A stretch of 32,310 nucleotides of DNA from a virus, in IMG/VR virus record IMGVR_UViG_3300005935_000071, positions 1 through 32,310 of that record; one strand, 5' to 3'. Below are positions 1 to 9,869 of the stretch, piece by piece (position 1 is the stretch's first letter; the number at the start of each line of letters is the position of its first letter). The translations under genes were made by a program, and so were the position numbers. Under the pieces are notes generated by a model. The model had not been told where the DNA came from, made no database searches, and saw only the letters and a program-made list of their open reading frames with translations.

Positions 1-1719
1 TTAATTGGGAAGATAATTCAAGATGATAGAATTTCTAAGCGTGGGGCTAACTTTATATTTGATACTCAATTTCTTTATCATAAGTATGGTATGGTACCTA
101 GGGGAGAAATTCACTGTACTCAAATTGCTCAGAAGATCATGTTTCCTGATTTTCCTGCTGGGCTGGACTTTGTCACTAACATGCATACTGACATACCTTA
201 TTACAAAGCTGATGGTAAACAGTGGATAAAAGCTGGCACTGGTACCTGGGAGCAATGGTGGAACTATAATGGAATGGATACTATTGCAACATCCGCTGCG
301 CATCCTAATCAGATAATTGAGTTATCAAAGCAGGATAATTTGCCTACTTATGAGCGCCAACGAAAGTTAATTAAACCTCTACTTTATATGGCTGAGCGTG
401 GCATCAAGGTTGACGTTGCTGGAATGTTAAAGTATAAGTTAGAAGAAGAAAAAAAGTTAAGCTATGAAATAGAATCACTTCATAAGGAAGTTGGCTACGA
501 AATTAATCATAACTCACCGAAGCAGATTGCTAGTTATTTTTATGGAGAGCTAAACATTAAGCCTTACAAGAAGCGCAATGCTAAAGGTGAATATAACACA
601 ACTACTGATGTCGATGCTTTGAAACGAATCTCTAGACGTGGATATAAAGCTGCACAAATTATGCTTAATCTCCGCTCCTTAAGCAAGCGCATATCAACTT
701 ACCTTAACATAGGAAAGGTAGACCAAGATGGACGCTATCGAAGCTCGTATAAGCCAGTTGGTACTGAAACAGGAAGACTCTCATCTGGTGAGACTATCTT
801 TGGAACTGGAGGTAATCAACAGAACTGGCCTCATGACCTTCTTAGATTCTTTACGTTTGACGAAGGATATCTCGGATATTCTCTTGACCTTTCTCAGATC
901 GAGAACAGAATCGTCGCTTACGTCGGAGGAGTCATTGAGCAGATTAGGGCTTTCGAAGAAGGAGTTGATCTTCACAGACTCACTGCTTCGATTATTATAG
1001 GTAAACCATATGATCAGATTTCTGGAGAAGATGGTAGTTCACCTTTAGGTGATGGGAGACAGAGTGAACGCTTCTGGGGAAAGAAAGGTAATCATGCTAC
1101 TAATTACGATGTAGGTTATAAAACATTCGCACTTAAGAATGAAATGAGTGAGGTTGAAGCTAAGCATATTATTGAGAAGATTCACAAAGGCTATCCGCAG
1201 ATTCGAGGAGGCTTTCATGTAATAGTAAAGAATATGCTATTGAAGAATAGAGTAGTTACTAACCTCTTTGGACGTAAGAGATTATTCCTAGGTCCTATAA
1301 TCCCTTCTCGTAATATAGCTAAAAGTGCTTGCCTTGCAACTTATCGTGAAGCCTTTGCTCAATTACCTCAAAGTACTTGCGCGGATAAGATTAATGAACA
1401 AGGACTTGAATATATCTATTTTAATCAAGGTCTTTTCAAGTCAGTTGAGCTTCTTGCTCAAATTCATGATTCAGTGGTATTTCAGATTCCTTTGTCTGAA
1501 CCCTGGGAATCTCATGCTAGGATTATTAACTTGATTAAAGGATCACTTGAAACTCCTATCTATTGGAAAGACACTGAAATTAAAACTCCTTGCGATGTTG
1601 CTGTTGGTCTAGACATGTGTAAAGATAACATGACTGAAATTAAAAGTAAGGATTTCCCCACTAATGAATTTAATCTAGCTAATAAACTAAGAGAAATATA
1701 TGAATCAACTCAAGCATAA
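1..1719 (+). CDS. DNA polymerase I, family A (5' end outside window)
   Basis: Replicative phage DNA polymerase with a 3'-5' exonuclease domain followed by a polymerase domain. The reading frame is open from base 1, so the N-terminus lies outside the window; the first ATG at 91 is internal. 572 residues are visible. The exonuclease remnant includes the stretch GANFIFDTQFL (about residues 26-36) and the Exo III-type YNGMD (about 89-93). The polymerase motifs are intact: motif A SLDLSQIENR (Asp near 296), motif B around ERFWGKKGNHATNYDVG (about 356-372) and motif C QIHDSVVF (about 487-494, with HDS where many family members have HDE). The next gene overlaps its end by 20 bases, so the two are probably co-transcribed as a replication unit. 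The assignment is secure; the exact subfamily is not. Confidence 0.95.
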   Translation, partial: LIGKIIQDDRISKRGANFIFDTQFLYHKYGMVPRGEIHCTQIAQKIMFPDFPAGLDFVTNMHTDIPYYKADGKQWIKAGTGTWEQWWNYNGMDTIATSAAHPNQIIELSKQDNLPTYERQRKLIKPLLYMAERGIKVDVAGMLKYKLEEEKKLSYEIESLHKEVGYEINHNSPKQIASYFYGELNIKPYKKRNAKGEYNTTTDVDALKRISRRGYKAAQIMLNLRSLSKRISTYLNIGKVDQDGRYRSSYKPVGTETGRLSSGETIFGTGGNQQNWPHDLLRFFTFDEGYLGYSLDLSQIENRIVAYVGGVIEQIRAFEEGVDLHRLTASIIIGKPYDQISGEDGSSPLGDGRQSERFWGKKGNHATNYDVGYKTFALKNEMSEVEAKHIIEKIHKGYPQIRGGFHVIVKNMLLKNRVVTNLFGRKRLFLGPIIPSRNIAKSACLATYREAFAQLPQSTCADKINEQGLEYIYFNQGLFKSVELLAQIHDSVVFQIPLSEPWESHARIINLIKGSLETPIYWKDTEIKTPCDVAVGLDMCKDNMTEIKSKDFPTNEFNLANKLREIYESTQA

Positions 1720-2899
1720 ACTTTCAAACTGGATTGAGTCTTTCTTACAATACACTGATAATACTGAACCTCCTTATCTCTTTCGCAAGTGGACTGCAAT
1801 TTCCTGTATTGCATCTGCTATGCAACGAAAGTGTTATGTAGAATGGGGAACTTCATTAATTTTCTATCCTAATCTTTACGTTGTCTTAGTAGGTCCTTCA
1901 GCTACTGGCAAGGGAACTGCAATGAATCCAGGACTTGATCTACTCTGTGAAATTCCTTCTATCCGCATGAGTGCTCAATCTACTTCACTTCAAGCACTAA
2001 TTCGTCATTTGAAGGATACAAATCTAACCGATGTAGACATGGTTACTGGCAAGCAAACTTACCATTCCTCCCTTTCAATTTTCTCTAAAGAGTTCACCGT
2101 CTTCTTGGGATATCATAATAAAGAACTAATGGCTGCGCTTTGTGACTGGTATGATTGTGATCGTAAGTGGTCTTATGAAACTATTGCAAGGAAGAAAGAG
2201 GAGATCGTTGGAGTTTGGGTGAATCTCTTAGGTGGTACTACTCCTGACTTAATAAATAGTTCCTTACCAGTTGAGTCAATTGGAGGTGGATTAACAAGTC
2301 GGATTATCTTCATTTATGAAGAGAAGAAGGCCAAGCTAGTAACCATCCCAGTTCAAACCCCTGCTGAGAAAGAACTAGGTGCATTGCTAGTTAGTGACCT
2401 AGAAAAAATCTCTATGCTTTCAGGCCAGTTTAAATACACAGATGATTTTCTATCTGCATGGACTGACTGGTGCTGGGATGCTGAAGATCATCCACCTTTT
2501 CATGACCCTAAGTTTGACGGATATTTAGGTAGACGCAGAACGCATCTAATGAAACTTTCAATGATAGTTAATGCTTCTCATGGACAACATGATCTAGCAT
2601 TAACAAGTGATGATTTAGAAGAAGCTTCTATTATTTTGAAAGAAGCTGAAAATAAAATGGATTTGGTCTTTAAAGGATTTGGAACTAGTGATACTTCTAC
2701 CTTAATTAACAAGGCGACTAAATTTATTCTTAGTTCAGCAACAGATGAAATTCCCTTATGGCAATTTGCCAGACACTTCAGCAATGATATGGATAAGTTA
2801 ATGATGGATAGAGTTTTAGTTACATTAGAAGCAGCTAAGTCAGTCAAGGTAATTAATAAACCTGGAGCAGATACTATAATTAAGAGGTTGAAGGATTAA
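1700..2899 (+). CDS. DUF3987-like P-loop ATPase (helicase/primase-associated)
   Basis: A 399-residue P-loop ATPase of the kind found next to phage and plasmid replication genes (DUF3987-like). It has an N-terminal helical region containing FRKWTAISCIASAM, then Walker A GPSATGKGT (65-73). A Walker B-like acidic strand follows in LSIFSKEFTVFLG, and a conserved GGTTPDL and GGGLTSRIIF segment (about 178-208) resembles the sensor/arginine-finger part of the family. It overlaps the DNA polymerase by 20 bases, which suggests a role as replicative helicase or loader. No zinc-finger or TOPRIM primase domain is visible. Its stop codon lies only 14 bases from the stop of the converging giant virion gene. 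Family placement is from motif pattern, not from a search. Confidence 0.72.
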   Translation: MNQLKHKLSNWIESFLQYTDNTEPPYLFRKWTAISCIASAMQRKCYVEWGTSLIFYPNLYVVLVGPSATGKGTAMNPGLDLLCEIPSIRMSAQSTSLQALIRHLKDTNLTDVDMVTGKQTYHSSLSIFSKEFTVFLGYHNKELMAALCDWYDCDRKWSYETIARKKEEIVGVWVNLLGGTTPDLINSSLPVESIGGGLTSRIIFIYEEKKAKLVTIPVQTPAEKELGALLVSDLEKISMLSGQFKYTDDFLSAWTDWCWDAEDHPPFHDPKFDGYLGRRRTHLMKLSMIVNASHGQHDLALTSDDLEEASIILKEAENKMDLVFKGFGTSDTSTLINKATKFILSSATDEIPLWQFARHFSNDMDKLMMDRVLVTLEAAKSVKVINKPGADTIIKRLKD

Positions 2900-2918
2900 G
2901 TTAATTAATTAATTTAAT
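2900..2918. repeat. 19-bp AT-rich junction motif, copy 1
   Basis: GTTAATTAATTAATTTAAT, a near-palindromic copy of the motif that recurs at gene junctions through the window. It sits between the converging replication block and the leftward late block and overlaps the end of the giant gene. The match continues into the bases CATCT, an extension shared with the copies at 19636 and 31138. Confidence 0.75.
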
Positions 2919-5900
2919 CATCTTTCTCAACCATTAATTTTTTAACTTCATCTCTAAATCCTTCACTAGCAATTCCTCCAATTCTGGAAACTTTTCCATA
3001 CTCTTTCCAGAGTTGGGACTTTTCTTCTGCATTAGATTTCTTTAACCTACCTACAAAGACCTTTGCTCTTGCATCAGTAGATAATCCCTTCAACCGTAAC
3101 CAGAAAGATCTATTAGGTAAAGTCTTAGTCTTCTCTTGAAATTCAAATCTATCTCTTAATCTATCTCTAGTATCTAGGTCTTTATAAGAATTAATATTCT
3201 TAAATATTTCCTTCCTAGTTACACTCTTCTCAAACAAATAACCTTCTGTTAACCTATCTAACTCTCTTCTTTGAATCCATCTTTTTATATCAGAAGCTTC
3301 ATCAGCAGATTCAATCTTACCTGCAAATTTAGAATAAGGATTAGTCACTCCAAAGAATCTCTTAATTATAGGAGTCTTTGCTAACACCATTGCTAAATGT
3401 TGCTCTCTCTTGTCCTTAGGTAATCCTCTCATTGCATCATATCCTTGGCCTAATAGATAACTCCAAAGAGTTCCATTAGTTGTAAGTTCTTCAACTGCAT
3501 ATCTTGTTCTTTCAGGACTTAACCCAGTTACTTCTCCAAAGTCTGTATAGGCCTGAGGTGTCCGTCCAGGGATATGTTCTTCTTTTGACTGAGGAAAACT
3601 AAAGGGTTTATCAGTCTTACGCCAAATATCTTCATTCAACCAGAAGTCTTTATTAGTAACATAACCAAGTGCACCACTAACTGTTGGAGGAAGAACTCCA
3701 CTAACTTCACTAACAGGTGAGAATTGCTTTAAGGTATCAGTTAGTTGATCTACATCTACTTCATTCCCTAACCATTTATCTGTTGATCCTTCAAATAATG
3801 TCTTGAAGAATCTCTGACCTGGGTCTAAGGGAATCTTTAAATAAGGATATCTAATCTGGCCTTTTTCATCTTCAAATCCAAAGTCATCTCCAATAGGAAT
3901 GACTAAGTTATTCTGAGTATTAATATTACCTTTTAGTGCCTTAGAACTTTCTGGATGCATCTTGCCCATAGCAATATAAAGACCAGAAACCAGTGCTCCA
4001 AACTGAGCTAATTTATAAGTTGAACTAAGAGCTGTACCTGAGCCTGGTTTAAAAGCTCTAAACATCCCTCTTGTTCCCTGAATACTTGCATTGAGATAAG
4101 GAATAGCATTATCCAAAGCCTTAGCAATTCCTCCTCCTTGTCCAAAGTCCATGTAGTCTCTTGCTGCAAATGTAGCTTCTCTCGTTATATCTTTGTTCTT
4201 ATAAGCTTGCTCATAAGTAATGCCATTCTCCTTAGCACGATTCCTAATAACTCTATCTCTAATTGCTAACCTAGTCATTATCTCTGAAGTCTCACCAAAG
4301 TAACCTAGGAAATTATATATAGAATCAATCGGCCCTTCAATATGTCTACCTCGTTGAAGTATTCTACCTTGATGAACTAAAAACTCCATTCCTCCACCTT
4401 CATTAATATAGTCATTATACCTCTTACCTTTAGTCGCAGCATCAGTAAATACTCTTGATAAGTCAGATGTAATTTGAGCAGCAAATACTGGAGCATGAGG
4501 GCTATAAGCACCAGACCATTCACCATCCTTAAATGTTCTAGCTGTGAACCAAGTATGCATTACATCTCTTGGTAAATTAGCTAAGGCAAAACTCCAGTTA
4601 ATTCCAGTAGCAAATGTTCTTAAGACTGGAGAACCTGAAGCATAGCGCATTAATTGACTATATCGATAAGTGGTTTCTGGAGAACTTACAATCCATTCCT
4701 TAGACATCTCTGGAGATAAATAAATAGCTTTCCTTTCACCTTTTTCATACATGAAGACTCTAGACCAACCAGAAGGAATTATGTCTGATTTTTCTTCTTT
4801 AACTCTAACAAATGGATTAGTTTTATCTCGTCTGGCAATTTCAAGCAGAGACTTATTAGCTTCATTATTTAATATTCTTCCATAGGCTCTATTAAATACT
4901 TCCAGCGCCATTATCTCTGAACTAGGCTCAAATATATCTGTGTCTCGTCCTTTAGCTAATGACTCAACTCCAGAATCATACACAGTTCTTTTCTTTCCAC
5001 CTACTTTAGCTCCATACCTTTTATCATAAACGTCTACGAGTTTAAGTCTCCGATAATTATGAGATGAAAGTGCAGTGAATTCCTCTTGACTAATTAACTC
5101 TGCATCAAGCATATCTTTAAGTGGTTTCTTCATCCACTCATAATAAGCTCTAGCTCTGCCTCTAATTAGTTTTCCTTTTTCAGGTGTTAGCTTCTCAATG
5201 AGTCCGAAGAGTTCTGAATAAGCAACTGAGTTCTTAGGTTCAAGCCCATCAGGAAATTTAAACTGTGTTGTACTCTTATACTTTCCAATATCTACCATTC
5301 GATCAGATAAGATTAATGTATCTAAGATTTGCTTATCACTTTTATTTAATCCACTGTAGACTTCCTTCTGCAACTGCTTAAGTAAATTTGCCGAGATAGA
5401 GCTAGCTCCCTTTGCAAGATACATTTTCTGAATTGCTTTGTATCCTTCCTCACCAAGATTATTTAGTAGATCAATTCTTATATTACCTGATCTGTCAATA
5501 AATGCTTTGTTAAATTCTTCCCTTAACATTCTTGCAGCTTGCATTGGTTTGAAAGACTTCATCCCACGAGCACGTTTAGTATATTCAGATACTTTCTTTG
5601 CCCCAGCTATGATTGCTTTAGTAGCATCTGTAGGATCAAACCCACTATAAAGTTTAGTTCCTTTCCCAGATGATCCTCCATCCTTATCACTTGGCTTTAT
5701 AGGAAGTGGCTTATTCTCACCAAAGTAATCTATATCAACAGTAGTATCTACCTCAGCTTTTGGTACTTTCCCTTCTTCAATCAATTCAGTTCGTTTAATT
5801 ATTTTATTATCTATCCTCCTCGCCCAGCTTGCTGCATCAGATACAGTTTCCTTCCATGCAAAATGATCTGCACCGGAGATAAAATCTTCTCTTAATTCCT

Positions 5901-7305
5901 CGCCTCTCGATGCAAGATTACTAAGTGTTTCTCTAACCTTAGCAATATCTACATCTTTATCTCCATGATACCAGCGATTAACATCATTGATTAGTTTCTG
6001 AGTAAATAATTCTACATCTCCATTAACAGCAGTCTCTCGTTCTTTATAAAGATTATTAAACACTTCAGTTGTCTTAATATCTTGGAAGAAAGGTGACTTT
6101 TCTCCTTCGATAGAAGGAATGGAAGTGCCAGTTTTTTGATCTAGGTCGATTATCTTTTCTGGTATCTTAGTAAGTTTAACATCTATAACCCCATCCATTA
6201 CTTTATCAAATTCAGGATTGAGTTCTATGTAAGGAGTTTTAGGTACATCTTCTACCATAGGACCTACTCTATCCTTAAATCCCTTCTTCCTTTTATCTAC
6301 TTTAACCTCTCTCATTTTCTCAGGCTTAAGCATCTTAGCCTTAGCAATTTCCTCTGCCTGCCTAGTCAACTCCTCCCTAATAAGTAAATCTTCACTAATC
6401 TTCTTCCCAACTCTCTCAGCTTCTAACTCTAATTGATGCTTCTCAGCTTCAAGAACTTTCTTCTGAGCCTCCTTTATTAATACATCAGGGATTTCATTTA
6501 CAGCTTTTTCCTTCTCAATAATATCTTTAGCTTTCTTAACAATAGTCTCAGTGTCCTTAGCAAATTTCTTACCTCTAGGACCATGAAGTAACAGTCCCAT
6601 AGTCATTAAGCCAGTTATATCCCCAGCAAACTTTGCTAATCCTCTAATATTAGGTGAGTCTTCAAACATTGGTCGAGAAGCAACTTCCTGACCAATAGCA
6701 CTTAAAGCACTCATAGGAGCCATTGCAACCTGAGCAACTAACTGTGACTCAGGTGTAGGCTTGCCTAGTATAAACTTGCCAGGCTCAAAGAATTCCATTG
6801 ATCTTTGCATACCTTTAGAAGCAGCATTGTACATTTCTTCTATGTTAAAAGTGCCATAAGCTAACTGACTCACACCTTCTCGAGCAACACTAATTCCAGC
6901 ATCTCCTAATCCCACCATAAATCCAGGCAGAGACAGAGCAAAGTCAAGACCTCCTTTAATAGTCTCCATAGGATTCATAGCCATAGTTGAAATACCTTTA
7001 AATGTATCAGCTATGACAGAACCTACTTTACTCATATCTTGAGAAAAAGTTCCTATATCATCACCTATGTTAAACCTAGCTGTAGGCTTAATATCTACTA
7101 AAGATACAGGTATAGGAATATTAGCATTTGAGAATCTGCTAGGAGTGTCTAACTCAATAGGCTCTTCAGGAGTAACTGGCGTAGCTATGCTCGGCCCAAA
7201 CATCTGATTAGTCAGACTTCCTTTACTCTCTGAAGGGTCAAATATCTGATCTGTCAATGACTTTTGCTTAACCTCAAACATCTGGTCTGTTAAACTAGTT
7301 GGCAT
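2914..7305 (-). CDS. giant internal virion/DNA-ejection protein, polyvalent LPD38-like region
   Basis: A 1463-residue protein, last gene of the late block, in the place where podoviruses keep their largest ejection protein. The N-terminus carries three copies of a heptad-like motif, SLTDQMF (4-10), SLTDQIF (16-22) and SLTNQMF (30-36). A hydrophobic Gly/Ala/Met-rich stretch follows (about 100-240), then a charged predicted coiled coil (about 240-345). The middle and C-terminal parts, including FALANLPRDVMHTWF (near residue 908), resemble the large polyvalent protein associated domain 38 region of phage proteins. No lysozyme or transglycosylase catalytic motif was recognised. Start: ATG preceded by AGGTG, overlapping the upstream gene by 11 bases. 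Likely ejected with the DNA to form a channel through the cell envelope; this function is inferred from size, position and composition. Confidence 0.7.
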   Translation of the reverse strand: MPTSLTDQMFEVKQKSLTDQIFDPSESKGSLTNQMFGPSIATPVTPEEPIELDTPSRFSNANIPIPVSLVDIKPTARFNIGDDIGTFSQDMSKVGSVIADTFKGISTMAMNPMETIKGGLDFALSLPGFMVGLGDAGISVAREGVSQLAYGTFNIEEMYNAASKGMQRSMEFFEPGKFILGKPTPESQLVAQVAMAPMSALSAIGQEVASRPMFEDSPNIRGLAKFAGDITGLMTMGLLLHGPRGKKFAKDTETIVKKAKDIIEKEKAVNEIPDVLIKEAQKKVLEAEKHQLELEAERVGKKISEDLLIREELTRQAEEIAKAKMLKPEKMREVKVDKRKKGFKDRVGPMVEDVPKTPYIELNPEFDKVMDGVIDVKLTKIPEKIIDLDQKTGTSIPSIEGEKSPFFQDIKTTEVFNNLYKERETAVNGDVELFTQKLINDVNRWYHGDKDVDIAKVRETLSNLASRGEELREDFISGADHFAWKETVSDAASWARRIDNKIIKRTELIEEGKVPKAEVDTTVDIDYFGENKPLPIKPSDKDGGSSGKGTKLYSGFDPTDATKAIIAGAKKVSEYTKRARGMKSFKPMQAARMLREEFNKAFIDRSGNIRIDLLNNLGEEGYKAIQKMYLAKGASSISANLLKQLQKEVYSGLNKSDKQILDTLILSDRMVDIGKYKSTTQFKFPDGLEPKNSVAYSELFGLIEKLTPEKGKLIRGRARAYYEWMKKPLKDMLDAELISQEEFTALSSHNYRRLKLVDVYDKRYGAKVGGKKRTVYDSGVESLAKGRDTDIFEPSSEIMALEVFNRAYGRILNNEANKSLLEIARRDKTNPFVRVKEEKSDIIPSGWSRVFMYEKGERKAIYLSPEMSKEWIVSSPETTYRYSQLMRYASGSPVLRTFATGINWSFALANLPRDVMHTWFTARTFKDGEWSGAYSPHAPVFAAQITSDLSRVFTDAATKGKRYNDYINEGGGMEFLVHQGRILQRGRHIEGPIDSIYNFLGYFGETSEIMTRLAIRDRVIRNRAKENGITYEQAYKNKDITREATFAARDYMDFGQGGGIAKALDNAIPYLNASIQGTRGMFRAFKPGSGTALSSTYKLAQFGALVSGLYIAMGKMHPESSKALKGNINTQNNLVIPIGDDFGFEDEKGQIRYPYLKIPLDPGQRFFKTLFEGSTDKWLGNEVDVDQLTDTLKQFSPVSEVSGVLPPTVSGALGYVTNKDFWLNEDIWRKTDKPFSFPQSKEEHIPGRTPQAYTDFGEVTGLSPERTRYAVEELTTNGTLWSYLLGQGYDAMRGLPKDKREQHLAMVLAKTPIIKRFFGVTNPYSKFAGKIESADEASDIKRWIQRRELDRLTEGYLFEKSVTRKEIFKNINSYKDLDTRDRLRDRFEFQEKTKTLPNRSFWLRLKGLSTDARAKVFVGRLKKSNAEEKSQLWKEYGKVSRIGGIASEGFRDEVKKLMVEKDD

Positions 7306-8398
7306 ACTTCACCTCACTTACTGTTCCATCGGGCCACTTAACTTCCCATACAAAGGTTCTTCCATCTAATCTAGCCTTTACTATTGTGCCACCAGAGGAA
7401 GTTATCTTCCCTTCAATAAACTGTTCCTTACGACTAACTTTCTCACGCTCAAGAGACTGTGGTGTATCAGAGTATTGAAATAGTTCATTTTGAACTTCAT
7501 CTGAAGAGATAAATTTATCTACATCTTGAACTAGACCTTTAGGATCAGTGAAATATTTCTTTGCCGAGACATCTTTAGTCGCTTCCTTCCTTGCAACTAT
7601 ATCACCAAGATTGATTGCTCCAGCTTTGGCCATAGTCAGCATCCACTCATTGAAGCTACCTACATACCCATCATCCTTTGCGCCTATGTAGTTTTTCATG
7701 TGAGTTGTTTTAGCATTATCTTGAAATTGCTCAAAAGAACCTTTAAATTTTCCACCTTTATTAGTCTGAGCAAATTCAAAGTTTTTAATTGCTGCAGTCC
7801 GTTCATCTTTATTCGCTGCAGTAAACCAACTAATATATTCCTTTCTAGTCAACTTAACATCTGTACCAGGAATTGTAATTGAAGGAGTAATACCAATAGT
7901 TTGGGCTCGCTTAAGTTCTCTATCAACTATATCATTAATTCTCTTATCACCAAGTTCCTCACCTGCAAACTTAAACTGTAACGCTTGTGAAATATCCTTA
8001 GGAGTCAGCCCTGCTAGGTCGGATGCTGTAAAGTCACCTAGAGGGCTGGAGGAAGGGTTTAGCATTGATATTAGACCTCCTTGACTAGGCTGCTTCGAAG
8101 TACCTAATGGAGCATTTTCTAATGTACCAGTTCCTTGCTCTTGACCTTCACCTTCTTCCATACCTAGAACTTTAGATAACTCACCAGTAACAGTAGCTTT
8201 ACCTTCAGCATCTGATTTAAATTCAACACCTTTACCAAGCATTTTCTGCAGCATCTTCATATAATTTCTAGAAGAAATCTGCTGTTGAGTCACTTGGTTT
8301 AATGCAGGGCCTACTGGCTGCCCTGCTGACATTGCAGAGCCTGCACCTGAAAGGTATTGAAGGAAGAGTTGATTCTCTAACAAATTTTCCGTTGCCAT
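7295..8398 (-). CDS. virion structural (ejection-type) protein
   Basis: A 367-residue protein of unknown exact function. It begins with a helical segment rich in Gln, Leu and Ala (NQLFLQYLSGAGSAMSAG, then ALNQVTQQQISSRNYMKMLQKMLG). A Gly/Pro/Ser-rich linker follows, then a mixed charged C-terminal half ending in a compact beta-like segment with GGTIVKARLDGRTFVWEVKWPDGT. The start ATG has a strong GGAGG site. It lies between a protein with a Gly/Ala-rich hydrophobic C-terminus and the giant gene, so the three form a group comparable to the T7 gp14-15-16 or P22 gp7-20-16 ejection proteins. That parallel rests on gene order and composition, not sequence similarity. Confidence 0.6.
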   Translation of the reverse strand: MATENLLENQLFLQYLSGAGSAMSAGQPVGPALNQVTQQQISSRNYMKMLQKMLGKGVEFKSDAEGKATVTGELSKVLGMEEGEGQEQGTGTLENAPLGTSKQPSQGGLISMLNPSSSPLGDFTASDLAGLTPKDISQALQFKFAGEELGDKRINDIVDRELKRAQTIGITPSITIPGTDVKLTRKEYISWFTAANKDERTAAIKNFEFAQTNKGGKFKGSFEQFQDNAKTTHMKNYIGAKDDGYVGSFNEWMLTMAKAGAINLGDIVARKEATKDVSAKKYFTDPKGLVQDVDKFISSDEVQNELFQYSDTPQSLEREKVSRKEQFIEGKITSSGGTIVKARLDGRTFVWEVKWPDGTVSEVKYAN

Positions 8399-8413
8399 TT
8401 ACTTTATCCTCCA

Positions 8414-8432
8414 GTTAATTAAATTAATTAAC
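8414..8432. repeat. 19-bp AT-rich junction motif, copy 2 (perfect palindrome)
   Basis: GTTAATTAAATTAATTAAC is a perfect inverted repeat around a single central base. It lies between two virion genes, directly upstream of the CTGGAGG ribosome binding site of the 367-residue protein. Confidence 0.75.
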
Positions 8433-8445
8433 AAACTTATTTTAT

Positions 8446-9411
8446 CTACATAAATGAAGATGCAAGACCTAACATTGCCCCAGCTGCTATACCAACAGGT
8501 CCAGCTATTGCACCAGACGATGCGCCAGCTATCATCCCTCCAGCAGCTGCGCCAGACATAGCACCACCGATTGCTGACTGCATCTGTGAAGGACCTTTAG
8601 CAGCTTTAGGATTAGCAACTCCACCTCCAATTGCAGCAAGAAGATTACCTCCATATTGAAATAGTTCCAAATCCCACATAGCATCTTTTTCATCTATATC
8701 CATATTTACATCATTTTCTTCTTTCTTAGCAACTATCTTTACACGATATGCTTCGGCCAGTAATTGAGATACACTTTTTTGATATTCTAGTTTTAATTGA
8801 ATAACTTTAATCGCATCATCTGACTCTGCCTTATTATGCATATCAGCTGAAAATTTTGCTATCTGCCGATCTTGATTTTCTTCAATCAAGGCTTTCCCAA
8901 TTACAAATGCTGAAGACTGTACTGCATTAATATCTCGCATCCCAGAGTTAAATCTAGGCAAGATGTCTGAAATTAACCTAGCATCTAAATCAGCTGCATA
9001 TTCAGTAACTACTGTATCTATTCTTGTTGTATCTAAGACATTAGATATCAATGTATCAAGTGTTGTACCTGCACTTAGTAGCGTAACCATAGTCTGTAAT
9101 ACATTAGGAGATGCAATTAGATTAACTAAATCAGCATCTGGATCATAAGCAGTTTGAGCAAGCCAAGGTGAATTACCAAGAGCTGAATTAATTACATCAT
9201 TCATTGAGCTTGTTAGTACATCAGCTCCATTATCATCTAAAGCATCACCATGCCAGGCTTTCATATAAGCTTGATAATCTGTGGTTCCAGAACTACTTCC
9301 ACCTCCACCACCACCTTTACATAGACTAACATCTCCAGTATATTCATATGAGTCTTCTTCTATAATCTGGAGTGTTTCCATATCTATAATACACTTAGTT
9401 ATTATTTTCAT
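8446..9411 (-). CDS. internal virion protein with Gly/Ala-rich hydrophobic C-terminus
   Basis: A 321-residue virion protein. The N-terminal 30 residues are beta-like (KIITKCIIDMETLQIIEEDSYEY). A glycine run follows (CKGGGGGG, 31-38), then a long mostly helical middle section with coiled-coil character. The last 43 residues are Gly, Ala and Ser rich with GxxxG spacing (about 279-321) and can be read as one or two membrane-inserting helices. This layout fits a small ejection protein that inserts in the outer membrane, but no family name can be given from the sequence alone. The start is ATG after GGAG and overlaps the stop of the preceding gene as ATGA, so translation is probably coupled. Confidence 0.6.
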   Translation of the reverse strand: MKIITKCIIDMETLQIIEEDSYEYTGDVSLCKGGGGGGSSSGTTDYQAYMKAWHGDALDDNGADVLTSSMNDVINSALGNSPWLAQTAYDPDADLVNLIASPNVLQTMVTLLSAGTTLDTLISNVLDTTRIDTVVTEYAADLDARLISDILPRFNSGMRDINAVQSSAFVIGKALIEENQDRQIAKFSADMHNKAESDDAIKVIQLKLEYQKSVSQLLAEAYRVKIVAKKEENDVNMDIDEKDAMWDLELFQYGGNLLAAIGGGVANPKAAKGPSQMQSAIGGAMSGAAAGGMIAGASSGAIAGPVGIAAGAMLGLASSFM

Positions 9412-9869
9412 ACTTTCTCCATTAACTCATTAACGTTAAAAGAAAGAAATGTATAAGTTGCTTCTGCGCCTATTCGCTTTGCCCAGTCAATGATGCTAGG
9501 GACTTCTGTATAGGCTATGATCTTACTACACTTATTATATTTAGCATACTTTAAAATTGATCTAGTTCCAGCTTCCCAGCTTTTTCTTGATGCGCTTTCA
9601 TAGCTATAAATACAGTAAATTAATAAACTTTTTGTGTCACTTGAATTATCATATAAGATTTTAGTAACCATAAGTCCATCAAATTTTCTATTATCTTCAT
9701 TAACTTCATATGAAGCCCAGCAATCCATCTGACTGCAGAGTAATGAAGTTAAAATTCTATTCATTTTATCTGGGTGATCATCTACAGTTGGAGGCAAAGA
9801 CTCTTCAATTGCATACTTAATAACATCCCAGAAACTTGAAACTTGTTCAGGCGTTAACTTAGTTATCAT
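9408..9869 (-). CDS. GNAT-like / hypothetical phage protein
   Basis: A 153-residue protein resembling the short acetyltransferase-fold proteins often found between tail and ejection genes of podoviruses. The pattern is helices (LTPEQVSSFWDVIKYAIEES), strands around the DGLMVTKILYD and SLLIYCIYSYE segments, a helix (WEAGTRSILKYAKYNKCSKI), then a strand and helix ending in WAKRIGAEATYTFLSFNV, similar to the last part of GNAT folds. The canonical acetyl-CoA loop Q/RxxGxG/A is not evident, so enzymatic activity is doubtful. The start overlaps the hub-like gene upstream, with GGGGAC as ribosome binding site. It may be a structural or assembly protein. Confidence 0.5.
   Translation of the reverse strand: MITKLTPEQVSSFWDVIKYAIEESLPPTVDDHPDKMNRILTSLLCSQMDCWASYEVNEDNRKFDGLMVTKILYDNSSDTKSLLIYCIYSYESASRKSWEAGTRSILKYAKYNKCSKIIAYTEVPSIIDWAKRIGAEATYTFLSFNVNELMEKV

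Noticed and set aside
728-1000. Overlapping ORFs inside the DNA polymerase gene
   Set aside because: They lie across the conserved motif A region of the polymerase in other frames and show only low-complexity Leu/Ser/Arg sequence.
5438-5650. A 70-residue + strand ORF opposite the giant virion gene
   Set aside because: It is a shadow of the long minus-strand frame, with no ribosome binding site or recognisable protein pattern. The other opposite-strand frames inside structural genes were dropped for the same reason.
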